From: Aridibacter famidurans
GTDB taxonomy: Bacteria > Acidobacteriota > Blastocatellia > Pyrinomonadales > Pyrinomonadaceae
Direction: 5' to 3'
Assembly: GCA_024103495.1 (NCBI GenBank)
Contig: JAGFIQ010000085.1
Span: 1 to 64,000 of the forward strand
Length of the DNA: 64,000 nucleotides
Shown here piece by piece: positions 18,064 through 25,226 of this stretch; position 1 is the first letter of the stretch; every line of letters starts with the position of its first letter. The notes under the pieces are model-generated. The model worked only from the letters and a program-made list of their open reading frames with translations, did no database searches and was not told where the DNA came from. Both the position numbers and the translations under genes were made by a program.

Positions 18064-18870
18064 ATGGAGATCCCCCTGTATCAGCTGATCCTTTTCGGGA
18101 TCGCAGTCGCGCTCGCGAACGTCCTCGGCGGGCTCATCCTTTTTCCCAAAGGGATCCACAAATATTACAAGAGCCTCTTGAAATACCTGCTCGCGCTAGG
18201 GGCGGGATTCATGCTCGCCGTTTCGTTCGTCGAGGTGCTTCCGAAGACGATCGGGCTTTGGCAGAACGGCCAAACGGTTGATGTGGCTGGGGATTACCTC
18301 TACGTGCCGATGGTCCTGTTTCTCGCCGGCTACCTGCTTACACAGTTCTTCGAACACACGATCGCTCCGCACTTCCATCTGGGAGAGGAGGTCCACTCAG
18401 ACCACCTTATCCCGCCGTCTTCGGCATACACCGCGATCGGCGGGCTTCTGATCCACGCGTTCTTCGACGGCGTATCCATCTCTGCCGCGTCGCAGGTCGA
18501 TTTCCGGCTCGGCGTACTGATGTTCATCGCGGTCTTCCTTCACAAGTTCCCGGAAGGGTTCACGATCGGCTCGATGATGCTCGCCGCCGGCAAAGAACGC
18601 CGCGAGGTCCTCATATCAACCGCATTTGTCGGCGCGACCACTCTGATCGGCGTGCTCGGGTTTTACGCCATAGGTTCGAGCCTGGATTCCGCGGTGGCTT
18701 ATGCTCTTCCTCTCGCGGGCGGCGTGACGCTGTACGTCGCGGCGTCGGACCTGATCCCAGAGGTGAACCACCACGGAGGCAAGAACCCGCTTGTCTCGCT
18801 TTCCGTTTTCGCGGGCGTCGCGCTTTTCTTCGCGCTTCACTTCCTTCTTCACGAGGCCGTTGGAGGCTGA
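18064..18870 (+). CDS. ZIP family metal transporter
   Basis: ZIP proteins import Zn2+, Fe2+ or other divalent metals across the cytoplasmic membrane. The 268-residue protein has about eight hydrophobic segments and the two metal-site motifs of the family in consecutive helices: HAFFDGVSIS and HKFPEGFTIGSMM. A His-rich loop (HTIAPHFHLGEEVHSDH) lies between helices 3 and 4, as often in ZIPs. It is followed after 6 bp by the TPM-domain gene. The metal cannot be told from sequence. Confidence 0.93.
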   Translation: MEIPLYQLILFGIAVALANVLGGLILFPKGIHKYYKSLLKYLLALGAGFMLAVSFVEVLPKTIGLWQNGQTVDVAGDYLYVPMVLFLAGYLLTQFFEHTIAPHFHLGEEVHSDHLIPPSSAYTAIGGLLIHAFFDGVSISAASQVDFRLGVLMFIAVFLHKFPEGFTIGSMMLAAGKERREVLISTAFVGATTLIGVLGFYAIGSSLDSAVAYALPLAGGVTLYVAASDLIPEVNHHGGKNPLVSLSVFAGVALFFALHFLLHEAVGG

Positions 18871-18876
18871 TACCTG

Positions 18877-19827
18877 ATGGGCGAACTTTGGCGGCGGCGA
18901 TTCCTTTGGCACAATACATCCGTGCGGAAAAATCTATATCGTGCTTTCGCGGGCGCCCTGGTCGTCTTCGCTCTTGCCGCTTCCCTGTCGGCACAGGAAG
19001 GTCAGTTCGACATAAACGTCTCGCCGCTTCCCGAGCCTACGAGCCCGGTGATGGACTATGCCGGCGTGATGGACGAGGCGACCAGGCAAAGGATCGCCGA
19101 CAAGATCATCGCCTTTAGCGAGTCTTCGAACCCGAAGGTCGAGATGGGCGTCGCCGTGGTCAAGACCACAGAGGGCCGCGACATCTTCGAGTACTCGCTT
19201 GCGGTGGCGCGAGGATGGGGGATCGGAACCACCGCGGAAGACAATCCGGGTTTGTTGCTGCTGGTCGCGATCGACGACAGAAAGTACTTCACACAGGTCA
19301 GCGACGATCTCGGGGACGAACTTCCCGACGGTTTGGTCGGATCGCTTCAAAGACAGTATCTCGTCCCCGAGTTCCGGGCCGGCAATTACGGCAAGGGCAT
19401 CGAAGACACGATCGACGCGTATATCGAAAGGATCAAGGCGGCGCAGAGCGGGATCGCCCTGCCGACTCCGACGCCGGAGCGCGTTTACGAGAAAGACTTC
19501 GTCGACAGCGCGTTCGACCTGATCCCGAACTGGCTTTGCCGTGCGATCTGCTGCCTCGCCGTACTCCTGTTCTTCATCTCGCTGGCATCTTCAGGTAAGA
19601 ACCGGGGCGGTGGAAGCGGCGGAGGAGGAGGATCGGGCTGGGGAGGCGATCTTCTTGCCGCATTCCTGGCCGGACTCGCGACAAGCGGAAGCAGTTCCTC
19701 GGGATGGAGTTCGGGATCTTCAGGATGGAGTTCCGGCGGATCGTCCGGCTGGAGCGGAGGCGGCGGCTTCGGAGGCTTCAGCGGAGGCGGCGGATTCGGC
19801 GGAGGCGGCGCGGGAGGCGGCTGGTAG
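18877..19827 (+). CDS. TPM-domain (YgcG/Psb32-like) membrane protein
   Basis: The protein has a signal peptide (FAGALVVFALAASLSAQ), a TPM domain with the typical VMDYAGVMDEATRQRI start, LGIGTTAEDNPGLLLLVAIDDRK-like segment and LVPEFRAGNYGKGIEDTIDA end, then one membrane helix (AICCLAVLLFFISLA) and a long Gly/Ser-rich tail. Known TPM proteins pair with LemA, whose gene is two ORFs downstream. An ATG at 18877 follows a GGAGG, but a GTG at 18922 (RKNLYRAFAGAL) would give a neater signal peptide. The tail is low complexity and probably lies in the cytoplasm or at the surface. Confidence 0.85.
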   Translation: MGELWRRRFLWHNTSVRKNLYRAFAGALVVFALAASLSAQEGQFDINVSPLPEPTSPVMDYAGVMDEATRQRIADKIIAFSESSNPKVEMGVAVVKTTEGRDIFEYSLAVARGWGIGTTAEDNPGLLLLVAIDDRKYFTQVSDDLGDELPDGLVGSLQRQYLVPEFRAGNYGKGIEDTIDAYIERIKAAQSGIALPTPTPERVYEKDFVDSAFDLIPNWLCRAICCLAVLLFFISLASSGKNRGGGSGGGGGSGWGGDLLAAFLAGLATSGSSSSGWSSGSSGWSSGGSSGWSGGGGFGGFSGGGGFGGGGAGGGW

Positions 19828-19833
19828 GATTTT

Positions 19834-20547
19834 ATGAAACAGCATTTCGAAGACTTTATTGAGGATCTGAAAAAGACACACGGCGAGAACCTTCGGTCGG
19901 TGATCCTATACGGATCGGCGGCGACGGGCGAGTTCAAGCCGTTCGAATCGAACTACAATCTGCTTGTCGCGCTCGAAAGGATCACACCGGAGGACCTTCG
20001 GAACGCGCACAGCTCGGTGCGCGAATGGGTGCGCCTCGGCCATCCCGTGCCGACGTATTTCACTGTAAATGAGCTGATCGATTCGGGAGACGTGTTCCCG
20101 ATCGAGCTCCATTTTATGGAGCGCGCGCGGAAGGTTTTGTACGGCGAGGACGTTCTGGCGCACGTCGAGATCTCGGACGAGAACCTCCGGCACCAGCTGG
20201 AATATGAGCTCAGGAGCAATCTGCTACGCCTGAGAAAACGCTATATCGAGGTCTCGACCGACGGCGAGAGGCTCGCCGAACTGATGGGCGCCAGCATCGC
20301 GAGCTTCGCCGCTGACTTCCGCGCGATGCTGCTATTGAAAGGGATGGAACCGCCTGTCGCAAAAAAGGCGATCCTGGAAGAGACCTCGAAGACCGTCGGA
20401 ATCGGAGGGGATTCGTTTGAAAAAGTGCTCGCCATTCGTGAGAATGAAGCAAAGGAAAAGATGGACGTGATCGCGGCGAACGAACTGTTTGCCGAATACC
20501 TTGAGGACATCGAGTCGGTCATAGCCGCCGTGAATGTCCTGGAATAG
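19834..20547 (+). CDS. Nucleotidyltransferase-fold protein with Asn in place of both catalytic Asp
   Basis: Residues 22-47 resemble the polymerase-beta superfamily nucleotidyltransferase core, with the GS motif at G27-S28. In active members the metal-binding segment reads SDxD; here it is S39-N40-Y41-N42, so both aspartates are asparagine. The remaining part is helical and carries no motif I recognise. The 237-residue gene lies 6 bp after the TPM gene and 12 bp before lemA, so the three are surely one transcript. The likely role is binding or regulation, not nucleotide transfer; this is inference. Confidence 0.7.
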   Translation: MKQHFEDFIEDLKKTHGENLRSVILYGSAATGEFKPFESNYNLLVALERITPEDLRNAHSSVREWVRLGHPVPTYFTVNELIDSGDVFPIELHFMERARKVLYGEDVLAHVEISDENLRHQLEYELRSNLLRLRKRYIEVSTDGERLAELMGASIASFAADFRAMLLLKGMEPPVAKKAILEETSKTVGIGGDSFEKVLAIRENEAKEKMDVIAANELFAEYLEDIESVIAAVNVLE

Positions 20548-20559
20548 AAGGAGACCCTT

Positions 20560-21162
20560 ATGAAAAGATTTTGGTTACTTGTGATCGTTCTCGCGGCCGC
20601 CGCGCTTTCGGGATGCAGCTACAACGAGCTGACCGCGAAACAGCAGAACGTAAAGGGCAAATGGGCGAACGTGGAGAGCGCGATGCAGAGGCGTGCCGAC
20701 CTTTTGCCGAACCTGTTCGAGGCGGCGAAGGCGGCCGGATTCAATGAACAGGAGGTCTTCAACAATATCGCTGCAGCACGTGCGAAGCTCGGGGGCCTAC
20801 AGGAGCAGCCTCCGGCCGGCGAGGGCGGAGCGAGGACTCCGGAACAGAAACAGGAAATAATGCAGGCGAACTCGGCTCTGAGCCGTCTGCTTGTCGTTTT
20901 CGAGAACTATCCCGTGCTGAGATCGAACGAGGGATTCCTGAAGATACAGGACCAGGTCGAGGGAACGGAGAACCGCCTGGATGTCGCCCGCAAGGATTAC
21001 AACGCGGCGGTCCAGGATTACAACACGACGCGGAACCAGTTCCCGGCGGTGATCACGGCCTCGCTTGTGGGATTCGCGGAAGAGCCATTCTTCGAGGCGG
21101 ACGAGGGAGCTTCGGAGGTCCCGAGGATGGACGCGAGCGATATGAAGAGCAATTCTGAGTAA
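20560..21162 (+). CDS. lemA: LemA family lipoprotein
   Basis: The 200-residue protein starts with a lipoprotein signal (LAAAALSGCSYNEL, lipobox Cys19 or so) and has the LemA core of long antiparallel helices: LTAKQQNVKGKWANVESAMQ, RRADLLPNLFEA, and YNAAVQDYNTTRNQFP. LemA proteins are membrane-anchored and usually pair with TPM-domain or M48 partners; their biochemical role is not settled. A clear GGAG precedes the ATG. The gene ends just before a repeat block. Confidence 0.92.
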   Translation: MKRFWLLVIVLAAAALSGCSYNELTAKQQNVKGKWANVESAMQRRADLLPNLFEAAKAAGFNEQEVFNNIAAARAKLGGLQEQPPAGEGGARTPEQKQEIMQANSALSRLLVVFENYPVLRSNEGFLKIQDQVEGTENRLDVARKDYNAAVQDYNTTRNQFPAVITASLVGFAEEPFFEADEGASEVPRMDASDMKSNSE

Positions 21163-21167
21163 GAGAG

Positions 21168-21494
21168 CTAACCGCGGAGAACGCAGAGGGCGCAGAGATT
21201 TTGGGGGATTCCCCCTGGAAGAATTTAACCGCGGAGATCGCAGAGGGCGCAGAGATTTTGGGGGATTCCCGATGGTTTCTGCGCCCTCGTTCTCTCTGTG
21301 TTCTCCGTGGTCTCTGTGGTTTTTTCCCCAGCCTCCGTCCCGTCCCGTTTAGAGCAGCGCAATGTCCGATAGCCTTCAGCTTGTCGTACAGCGCGAGGAA
21401 TCTTTCTATCTCGCGTATCCCCTCTGTCGTCACTGCGTGCTCTGCGGTTAAATTCTTCGGGCCTTCGGCCCGCGACAAGCTGAAGCTTATCGTA
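21168..21494. repeat. Repeat block after lemA
   Basis: This gap has no gene. Two direct copies of an AACCGCGGAGA...GGGCGCAGAGATTTTGGGGGATTCCC unit begin at about 21169 and 21227, and a related stretch reads in the other direction around 21276-21320. Two REP-like elements follow, a divergent one at 21361-21390 and a good one at 21461-21494 with the ACAAGCTGAAGCTTATCG core. It lies between the convergent lemA and microcompartment genes. Confidence 0.85.
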
Positions 21495-21499
21495 CCTCG

Positions 21500-21829
21500 C
21501 TAAAACCCTCTCGAGCTGCACATCGAGCAGTGGTCGCAGGTCCGTCCGTGAGGCTCGAAAGTACAGAGCTTCTCATCGGCGACGTTCGCTGCTGCGCCGT
21601 TCGCTTCCGCCGCTTCCAGGACGGCGTATTTTTCGAGGCTGGGATGGCGTGTGATCACACGCGATGAGGTCGAGGCGGCAGATGTGTAGGAGGAAACGGC
21701 CCGTTCGACAGCTTCCAGACGGCGCCCGATTTCGTCGATCGCCTTCCAGATCTGCTCGTTTCCTTCCGAGTCGTCCTGCAGGACCGAGGCGATCTTCTCC
21801 GCAAGCATCTGTTTCTGTTCGTCGCGCAT
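21500..21829 (-). CDS. Cys-rich small protein of the microcompartment locus
   Basis: The 109-residue protein is not one I can name. Residues 1-50 are helical and start with an amphipathic stretch (MRDEQKQMLAEKIASVLQ), the middle is Ala/Ser-rich and likely a linker, and the C-terminus holds four cysteines: C89, C98, C101 and C104, as CTFEPHGRTCDHCSMCSSRGF with the spacing CxxCxxC. This could bind zinc or an iron-sulfur centre. It starts 3 bp after the last BMC-P gene, so it belongs to the same transcript and probably to the compartment. Confidence 0.75.
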   Translation of the reverse strand: MRDEQKQMLAEKIASVLQDDSEGNEQIWKAIDEIGRRLEAVERAVSSYTSAASTSSRVITRHPSLEKYAVLEAAEANGAAANVADEKLCTFEPHGRTCDHCSMCSSRGF

Positions 21830-21832
21830 TGA

Positions 21833-22129
21833 TCAGCTCTTCGCCGCGGAGTCCTCCGGAAGCAGGTCGACATAGTCGATCACGCCGACGATCGCCGAAT
21901 CGATCGCCGCGCCGGGCATTCCGGTGGCGGCGGTCGAGGCCGAGTACCCTTCCCTCGCGATCAGCACGATGTCGCCTTCGCCAGCGTCGACGCCGTCAAG
22001 GGCGAGCAAAGTGAAGCTCGTGTCCTCATACTCCGGAGTCAGTTGGCGACAGAGCATTATCCTGCTGCCTTCGTAGCGCTGGTTCTTCTGGGTGGCAACG
22101 ACGTTGCCTATGACACGCGCGATGATCAT
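21833..22129 (-). CDS. BMC-P shell vertex protein (EutN/CcmL family), copy 3
   Basis: BMC-P proteins form pentamers that cap the vertices of bacterial microcompartment shells. This 98-residue copy begins MIIARVIGNVVATQKNQRYEGSRIMLC and ends with AIVGVIDYVDLL, the two conserved beta-rich ends of the family. The frame is open further upstream, but the ATG at 22129 matches the family start and overlaps the preceding BMC-P stop by 4 bp (ATGA). The loop containing REGYSASTAATGMPGAAID is slightly longer than in its neighbours. It is the third of three paralogues in a row. Confidence 0.93.
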   Translation of the reverse strand: MIIARVIGNVVATQKNQRYEGSRIMLCRQLTPEYEDTSFTLLALDGVDAGEGDIVLIAREGYSASTAATGMPGAAIDSAIVGVIDYVDLLPEDSAAKS

Positions 22130-22407
22130 CGCTCTTTGTTGTAAACGTGAGATTCGGAGTCCACGATCGCGACTATCGTGCAATCGGTCGGGGTCGCGTC
22201 TCGCTTGAACGGGAATGCCGCTTCTTTTCCCCGGCACCAGAAAACCAGCTCGCCGACGCCGGCGCCGATCGCGTCGAGGGCGACCAGAGGCTCGCCGACG
22301 GGCGTCAGGTCTTCCCTGAGGTTCTGGACGATCAGGATCTTCCGGCCTCGAAGCGAATCGTTCTTGACCGTGCACACGACGTTACCGATGACCCTGGCGA
22401 GCTGCAT
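22126..22407 (-). CDS. BMC-P shell vertex protein (EutN/CcmL family), copy 2
   Basis: The 93-residue protein has the family start MQLARVIGNVVCTVKNDSLRG and the ending DCTIVAIVDSESHV. It is the most divergent of the three: it has a Cys in the first strand and the segment LVFWCRGKEAAFPF where the others have a hydrophobic strand followed by a small-residue loop. It lies 12 bp after copy 1 and overlaps copy 3 by 4 bp. Three different BMC-P proteins are usual in shells of the Planctomycetes/Verrucomicrobia type, where they occupy vertices. Confidence 0.92.
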   Translation of the reverse strand: MQLARVIGNVVCTVKNDSLRGRKILIVQNLREDLTPVGEPLVALDAIGAGVGELVFWCRGKEAAFPFKRDATPTDCTIVAIVDSESHVYNKER

Positions 22408-22419
22408 CTGGTGAGCGGA

Positions 22420-22698
22420 CTATTTCTCGGGGACCACAAAATCGATCGTATCGATCACGCCGACGATGGCGGTATCCACAGGACAATCCTTGTTGCCTTC
22501 GGCCATCCTGGCGGACGACCCGCCGACGATCAGGACCTTCTCGTGGAAGCCCGCGCCGACCGTATCGACAGCGACGACGTAATCGTCGCGGTCGGAACCG
22601 TCGAGGTTGATCGGCTTCACGACAAGCAGTTTCTTGCCCCGCAGACGCTCGTCCTTCTGGGTCGATACGACGGTGCCCAAGATCCTTGCGATTCGCAT
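22420..22698 (-). CDS. BMC-P shell vertex protein (EutN/CcmL family), copy 1
   Basis: The 92-residue protein begins MRIARILGTVVSTQKDERLRGKKL and ends VDTAIVGVIDTIDFVVPEK, as expected for EutN/CcmL. The middle strand reads YVVAVDTVGAGFHEKVLIV with the conserved GAG turn. It lies 49 bp after the BMC-H gene and 12 bp before copy 2. Confidence 0.94.
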   Translation of the reverse strand: MRIARILGTVVSTQKDERLRGKKLLVVKPINLDGSDRDDYVVAVDTVGAGFHEKVLIVGGSSARMAEGNKDCPVDTAIVGVIDTIDFVVPEK

Positions 22699-22747
22699 AA
22701 GAAACGAAAAGGCCCGGCGAGGCGGACTGCCGGGCCCGGTTACGGAG

Positions 22748-23026
22748 TTACTTCAGTACAACGGGAAGGTTCTCGTCGACACTGCTGTGCGGACGCGGGA
22801 TCACGTGGACGCTGACCAGCTCGCCGACCCTTCGGGCCGCGGCGGCGCCTGCGTCGGTCGCGGCTTTCACGGCGGCGACATCGCCACGGACGATCGCGGT
22901 CACGAACCCGGCTCCGATCTTTTCGTAGCCCACGAGGTGGACGTTGGCGGCTTTGACCATCGCGTCGGACGCCTCGATCATCGCCACAAGCCCTTTCGTT
23001 TCAACCATTCCTAGTGCTTCTTGCAT
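22748..23026 (-). CDS. BMC-H shell hexamer protein
   Basis: BMC-H proteins form the hexagonal tiles of the shell, with a central pore for metabolites. The 92-residue protein has the full Pfam BMC fold: [21 protein letters not shown], the pore-side segment [22 protein letters not shown], and the C-terminal [13 protein letters not shown]. It is the only hexamer-forming gene in the locus; known complete shells generally have two or more BMC-H/T paralogues, so others may be encoded elsewhere. It starts 84 bp after the aldolase gene. Confidence 0.96.
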   Translation of the reverse strand: MQEALGMVETKGLVAMIEASDAMVKAANVHLVGYEKIGAGFVTAIVRGDVAAVKAATDAGAAAARRVGELVSVHVIPRPHSSVDENLPVVLK

Positions 23027-23110
23027 TTAGTCTCAAGCTCCTGGTTAGTTTGCAGAATGAAGTAAGAATTTACAGCCTTTTGAAGAATTTCGCCAACCGC
23101 GCGCTTGGTC

Positions 23111-23911
23111 TCAGCGGCTTGACACTGCTTTGTTCAGCAATTCGATCAACTCATCCCTCGAAAGCGAGATCTTCGCGCCGTTCGCCTCGCGGCCGGCATC
23201 GAGCTCGCAAACGACGTTCGTCTCGTGAAGATACCCGCACGCCTGGCATCTGGCGGATTCGTCCAAGTACCCCGCCCGTTCGCGTATGTTGATCAGCTTC
23301 TCGATCGATTCCGGAGGAAGATCGTTCGCGCCTCCGAGCGCACGCGAGAGGATCGCGATCTTCGCCGTGTGCTCGAGCGTCTCCATACGATCGAACGCTT
23401 CCCAAAGGTCCCTTCCGTACGCGACCGCCCCGTGATTCGCCATCAGAAGCGCATTGTGATGCGCGACGAACGGCCGCATTGCATCGGTCAGTTCATCGGT
23501 TGAAGGCGTCCCGTAATCGGTCAGAGGCACGCAGCCCAGCGTCAGGATCACTTCCGAAAGTATCGGTTTGTCGATCGCGAGCCCCGCCACTGCGAAGGCG
23601 GTTCCGTGCGGAGGATGCGCGTGGCAGACCGCGCGTATCTCGGGCCGGTTCTTATAGATCAGGATGTGCATCGCCAGTTCGGACGACGCGCGTTTGTCGC
23701 TGAGAGGATTCCCGTCTAGATCGGTGACCGCGAGCGAATCGACCGTCATACGGCCCTTCGAGGTCATCGTCGGAGTCGCCAGAATGCGGTCTTCGCCGAG
23801 GCGTATGCTGACATTCCCGTCGGACGAGACTACATAGCCGCGCTCGTACATTATGCGTCCCACTTCGACGATCAGCTCGCGGGCTTCGGATTCGTTGATC
23901 GGTTCCGGCAT
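23111..23911 (-). CDS. Class II aldolase (fuculose-phosphate-aldolase-like), likely microcompartment cargo
   Basis: The protein resembles L-fuculose-1-phosphate aldolase, which splits the sugar phosphate into dihydroxyacetone phosphate and lactaldehyde. The zinc and catalytic residues are present: E78 in SSELAMH, H97 and H99 in CHAHPPH, and H160 in MANHGAVAYG. At 266 residues it is about 50 longer than standalone FucA. The extra C-terminus holds a CxxC (RCQACGYLHE), a linker and an amphipathic helix (LSRDELIELLNKAV) that looks like an encapsulation peptide. It is upstream of the shell genes on the same strand. The precise sugar substrate is inferred from family only. Confidence 0.87.
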   Translation of the reverse strand: MPEPINESEARELIVEVGRIMYERGYVVSSDGNVSIRLGEDRILATPTMTSKGRMTVDSLAVTDLDGNPLSDKRASSELAMHILIYKNRPEIRAVCHAHPPHGTAFAVAGLAIDKPILSEVILTLGCVPLTDYGTPSTDELTDAMRPFVAHHNALLMANHGAVAYGRDLWEAFDRMETLEHTAKIAILSRALGGANDLPPESIEKLINIRERAGYLDESARCQACGYLHETNVVCELDAGREANGAKISLSRDELIELLNKAVSSR

Positions 23912-24065
23912 TGTAAACGGAAGGTTCCCTTAAAAGGCGGAACCCGGTCTGACCGGGCCGGGCTCTCAAAAAAATTAAGCCACAGAGTAACACAACTGAA
24001 CGGCTTTGTGGAGATAAGCGCCGTCAGCGTGCCGCTCTGCGGCTTCGTGCTGAATTGAACCTCGT

Positions 24066-24416
24066 CTAGCGGTTGGTCCTGTGGACCGGGGCAGCCGGCG
24101 GGGGAGGCGGCGGCGGTGCCAGAGGCGCCTCGGGAGCGACCGGTGCGACCGGCGGTATCGGAGGCATCGGCGGCTCGGGAACGGTCAGCTCGCGATCGAA
24201 CATTGTCGAACGCTCGAGCCTTCTCATCTTCCACTTCATCCGGCAGTTCTCTTTTCTCAGCCTCTCGTTCTCCGTCCTGAGTTCGGAATCGTAGTTGTAC
24301 TCCTCAGCCGGCTCGTCGTAAGTTACAGCCGAGGCGAAAGGCAGCGCCAGCAAAACACCGATAATAAGGGCGATCCCGAAAGGAACAACCCGCTTTGCAA
24401 CTTCAAAAAACTTCAT
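24066..24416 (-). CDS. Membrane-anchored coiled-coil protein with Pro-rich tail
   Basis: I do not recognise this family. The 116-residue protein has a hydrophobic N-terminal segment (VVPFGIALIIGVLLALPFA), a short charged coiled coil (RTENERLRKENCRMKWKMRRLER), and a tail rich in Pro and Ala (PEPPMPPIPPVAPVAPEAP and onward). A good Shine-Dalgarno (GGGGAG) precedes the ATG. It lies between rex and the aldolase gene on the same strand, 154 bp before the latter. Whether it takes part in the compartment is not shown by the sequence. Downstream 23912-24065 has no gene. Confidence 0.7.
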   Translation of the reverse strand: MKFFEVAKRVVPFGIALIIGVLLALPFASAVTYDEPAEEYNYDSELRTENERLRKENCRMKWKMRRLERSTMFDRELTVPEPPMPPIPPVAPVAPEAPLAPPPPPPPAAPVHRTNR

Positions 24417-24481
24417 TTTCGATCTCCCCTTGAGTGTATTTGGTATCTGTTACGGTAATGATAGCAGATCGGATTCAATTT

Positions 24482-25126
24482 TTATTCCCGGCCGTTCTTA
24501 CCGGGCCTCGCCAGGAAGTAAGAAAGGCTTTCGAGCGAGATGGTCAGGTCGATGGTCTTCAGCTTGATATCGTCGTCCGCGAGCAGGGGCGTCGGGGCGA
24601 AGTTCATCACCGCTTTTATACCTGCATCGACGATCTCCTCAAGCACCTTCTGGGCGTATTCGGCGGGGACAGCGATCACCGCGACGTCGATCCCCTCTTT
24701 CTTCACGATCTTCGCGAAGTCCTTTACGTCGAAGACCCTCACGTCGCTGATCAACGATCCGATCTTGTCCGGATCGGCGTCGAAGAGCGCCGCAACTTCG
24801 AAGTTCGTCTGCCGGAAACCGTAGTAATCCGTCAGCGCGGCGCCGAGCCGGCCGGCGCCTATGATCGCCACCCGGTGGTGGTGGTCAAGCCCCAGGATCC
24901 TCGTGATCTGCTCGCGCAGGTCCTCTATGTAATAGCCTACGCCCCGGACCCCGAACTCGCCGAAACACGCTAGGTCCTTGCGGATCTGCGCCGAGTTCAG
25001 GTGGAATCGCTTCGCGAGCCTGTCCGATGAAACGGTCTTGCGGCCCTCGTGGGCCAGTTCGTTTAGGCAGCGCAGATAGATGCTCAGGCGGTTGGTCGTG
25101 AGTTCGGAGATCTTGTCGGCTTTCAT
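24482..25126 (-). CDS. rex: Redox-sensing transcriptional repressor Rex
   Basis: Rex senses the NADH/NAD+ ratio and represses fermentation and respiratory genes when NADH is low. The winged helix (LSIYLRCLNELAHEG, SDRLAKRFHLNSAQIRKDLA, FGEFGVRGVGYYIEDL) is typical, and the Rossmann domain has VAIIGAGRLGAALTDY. I use the ATG at 25126; a GTG lies two codons upstream. The promoter at 25138-25166 overlaps a Rex-type operator, which implies autoregulation. With that promoter the transcript would start only a few bases before the start codon, so rex may be translated almost leaderless. It heads the strand that carries the microcompartment genes. Confidence 0.94.
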   Translation of the reverse strand: MKADKISELTTNRLSIYLRCLNELAHEGRKTVSSDRLAKRFHLNSAQIRKDLACFGEFGVRGVGYYIEDLREQITRILGLDHHHRVAIIGAGRLGAALTDYYGFRQTNFEVAALFDADPDKIGSLISDVRVFDVKDFAKIVKKEGIDVAVIAVPAEYAQKVLEEIVDAGIKAVMNFAPTPLLADDDIKLKTIDLTISLESLSYFLARPGKNGRE

Positions 25127-25137
25127 CGGCACGGGAG

Positions 25138-25166
25138 ATTATAAGCCATCGTCCCGATTATGTGAA
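25138..25166 (-). promoter_or_regulatory. rex promoter
   Basis: On the minus strand the -35 is TTCACA (25161-25166), the spacer is exactly 17 bp and the -10 is a perfect TATAAT (25138-25143). Transcription should start near 25131, about 5 bp before the rex ATG. Confidence 0.7.
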
Positions 25167-25177
25167 AAAGGTAACAA
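25160..25177 (-). promoter_or_regulatory. Candidate Rex operator overlapping the rex -35
   Basis: The minus strand reads TTGTTACCTTTTTCACAT. The known Rex operator is the inverted repeat TTGTGAAAnnTTTCACAA; the match is 5 of 8 in the first half and 7 of 8 in the second. The second half contains the -35 element of the rex promoter, so bound Rex would block RNA polymerase. Confidence 0.55.
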
Positions 25178-25226
25178 GTTCCGCCGGGATTGCTTTGAAA
25201 TGGAGTCTGTAATAAATTACTCGCGG

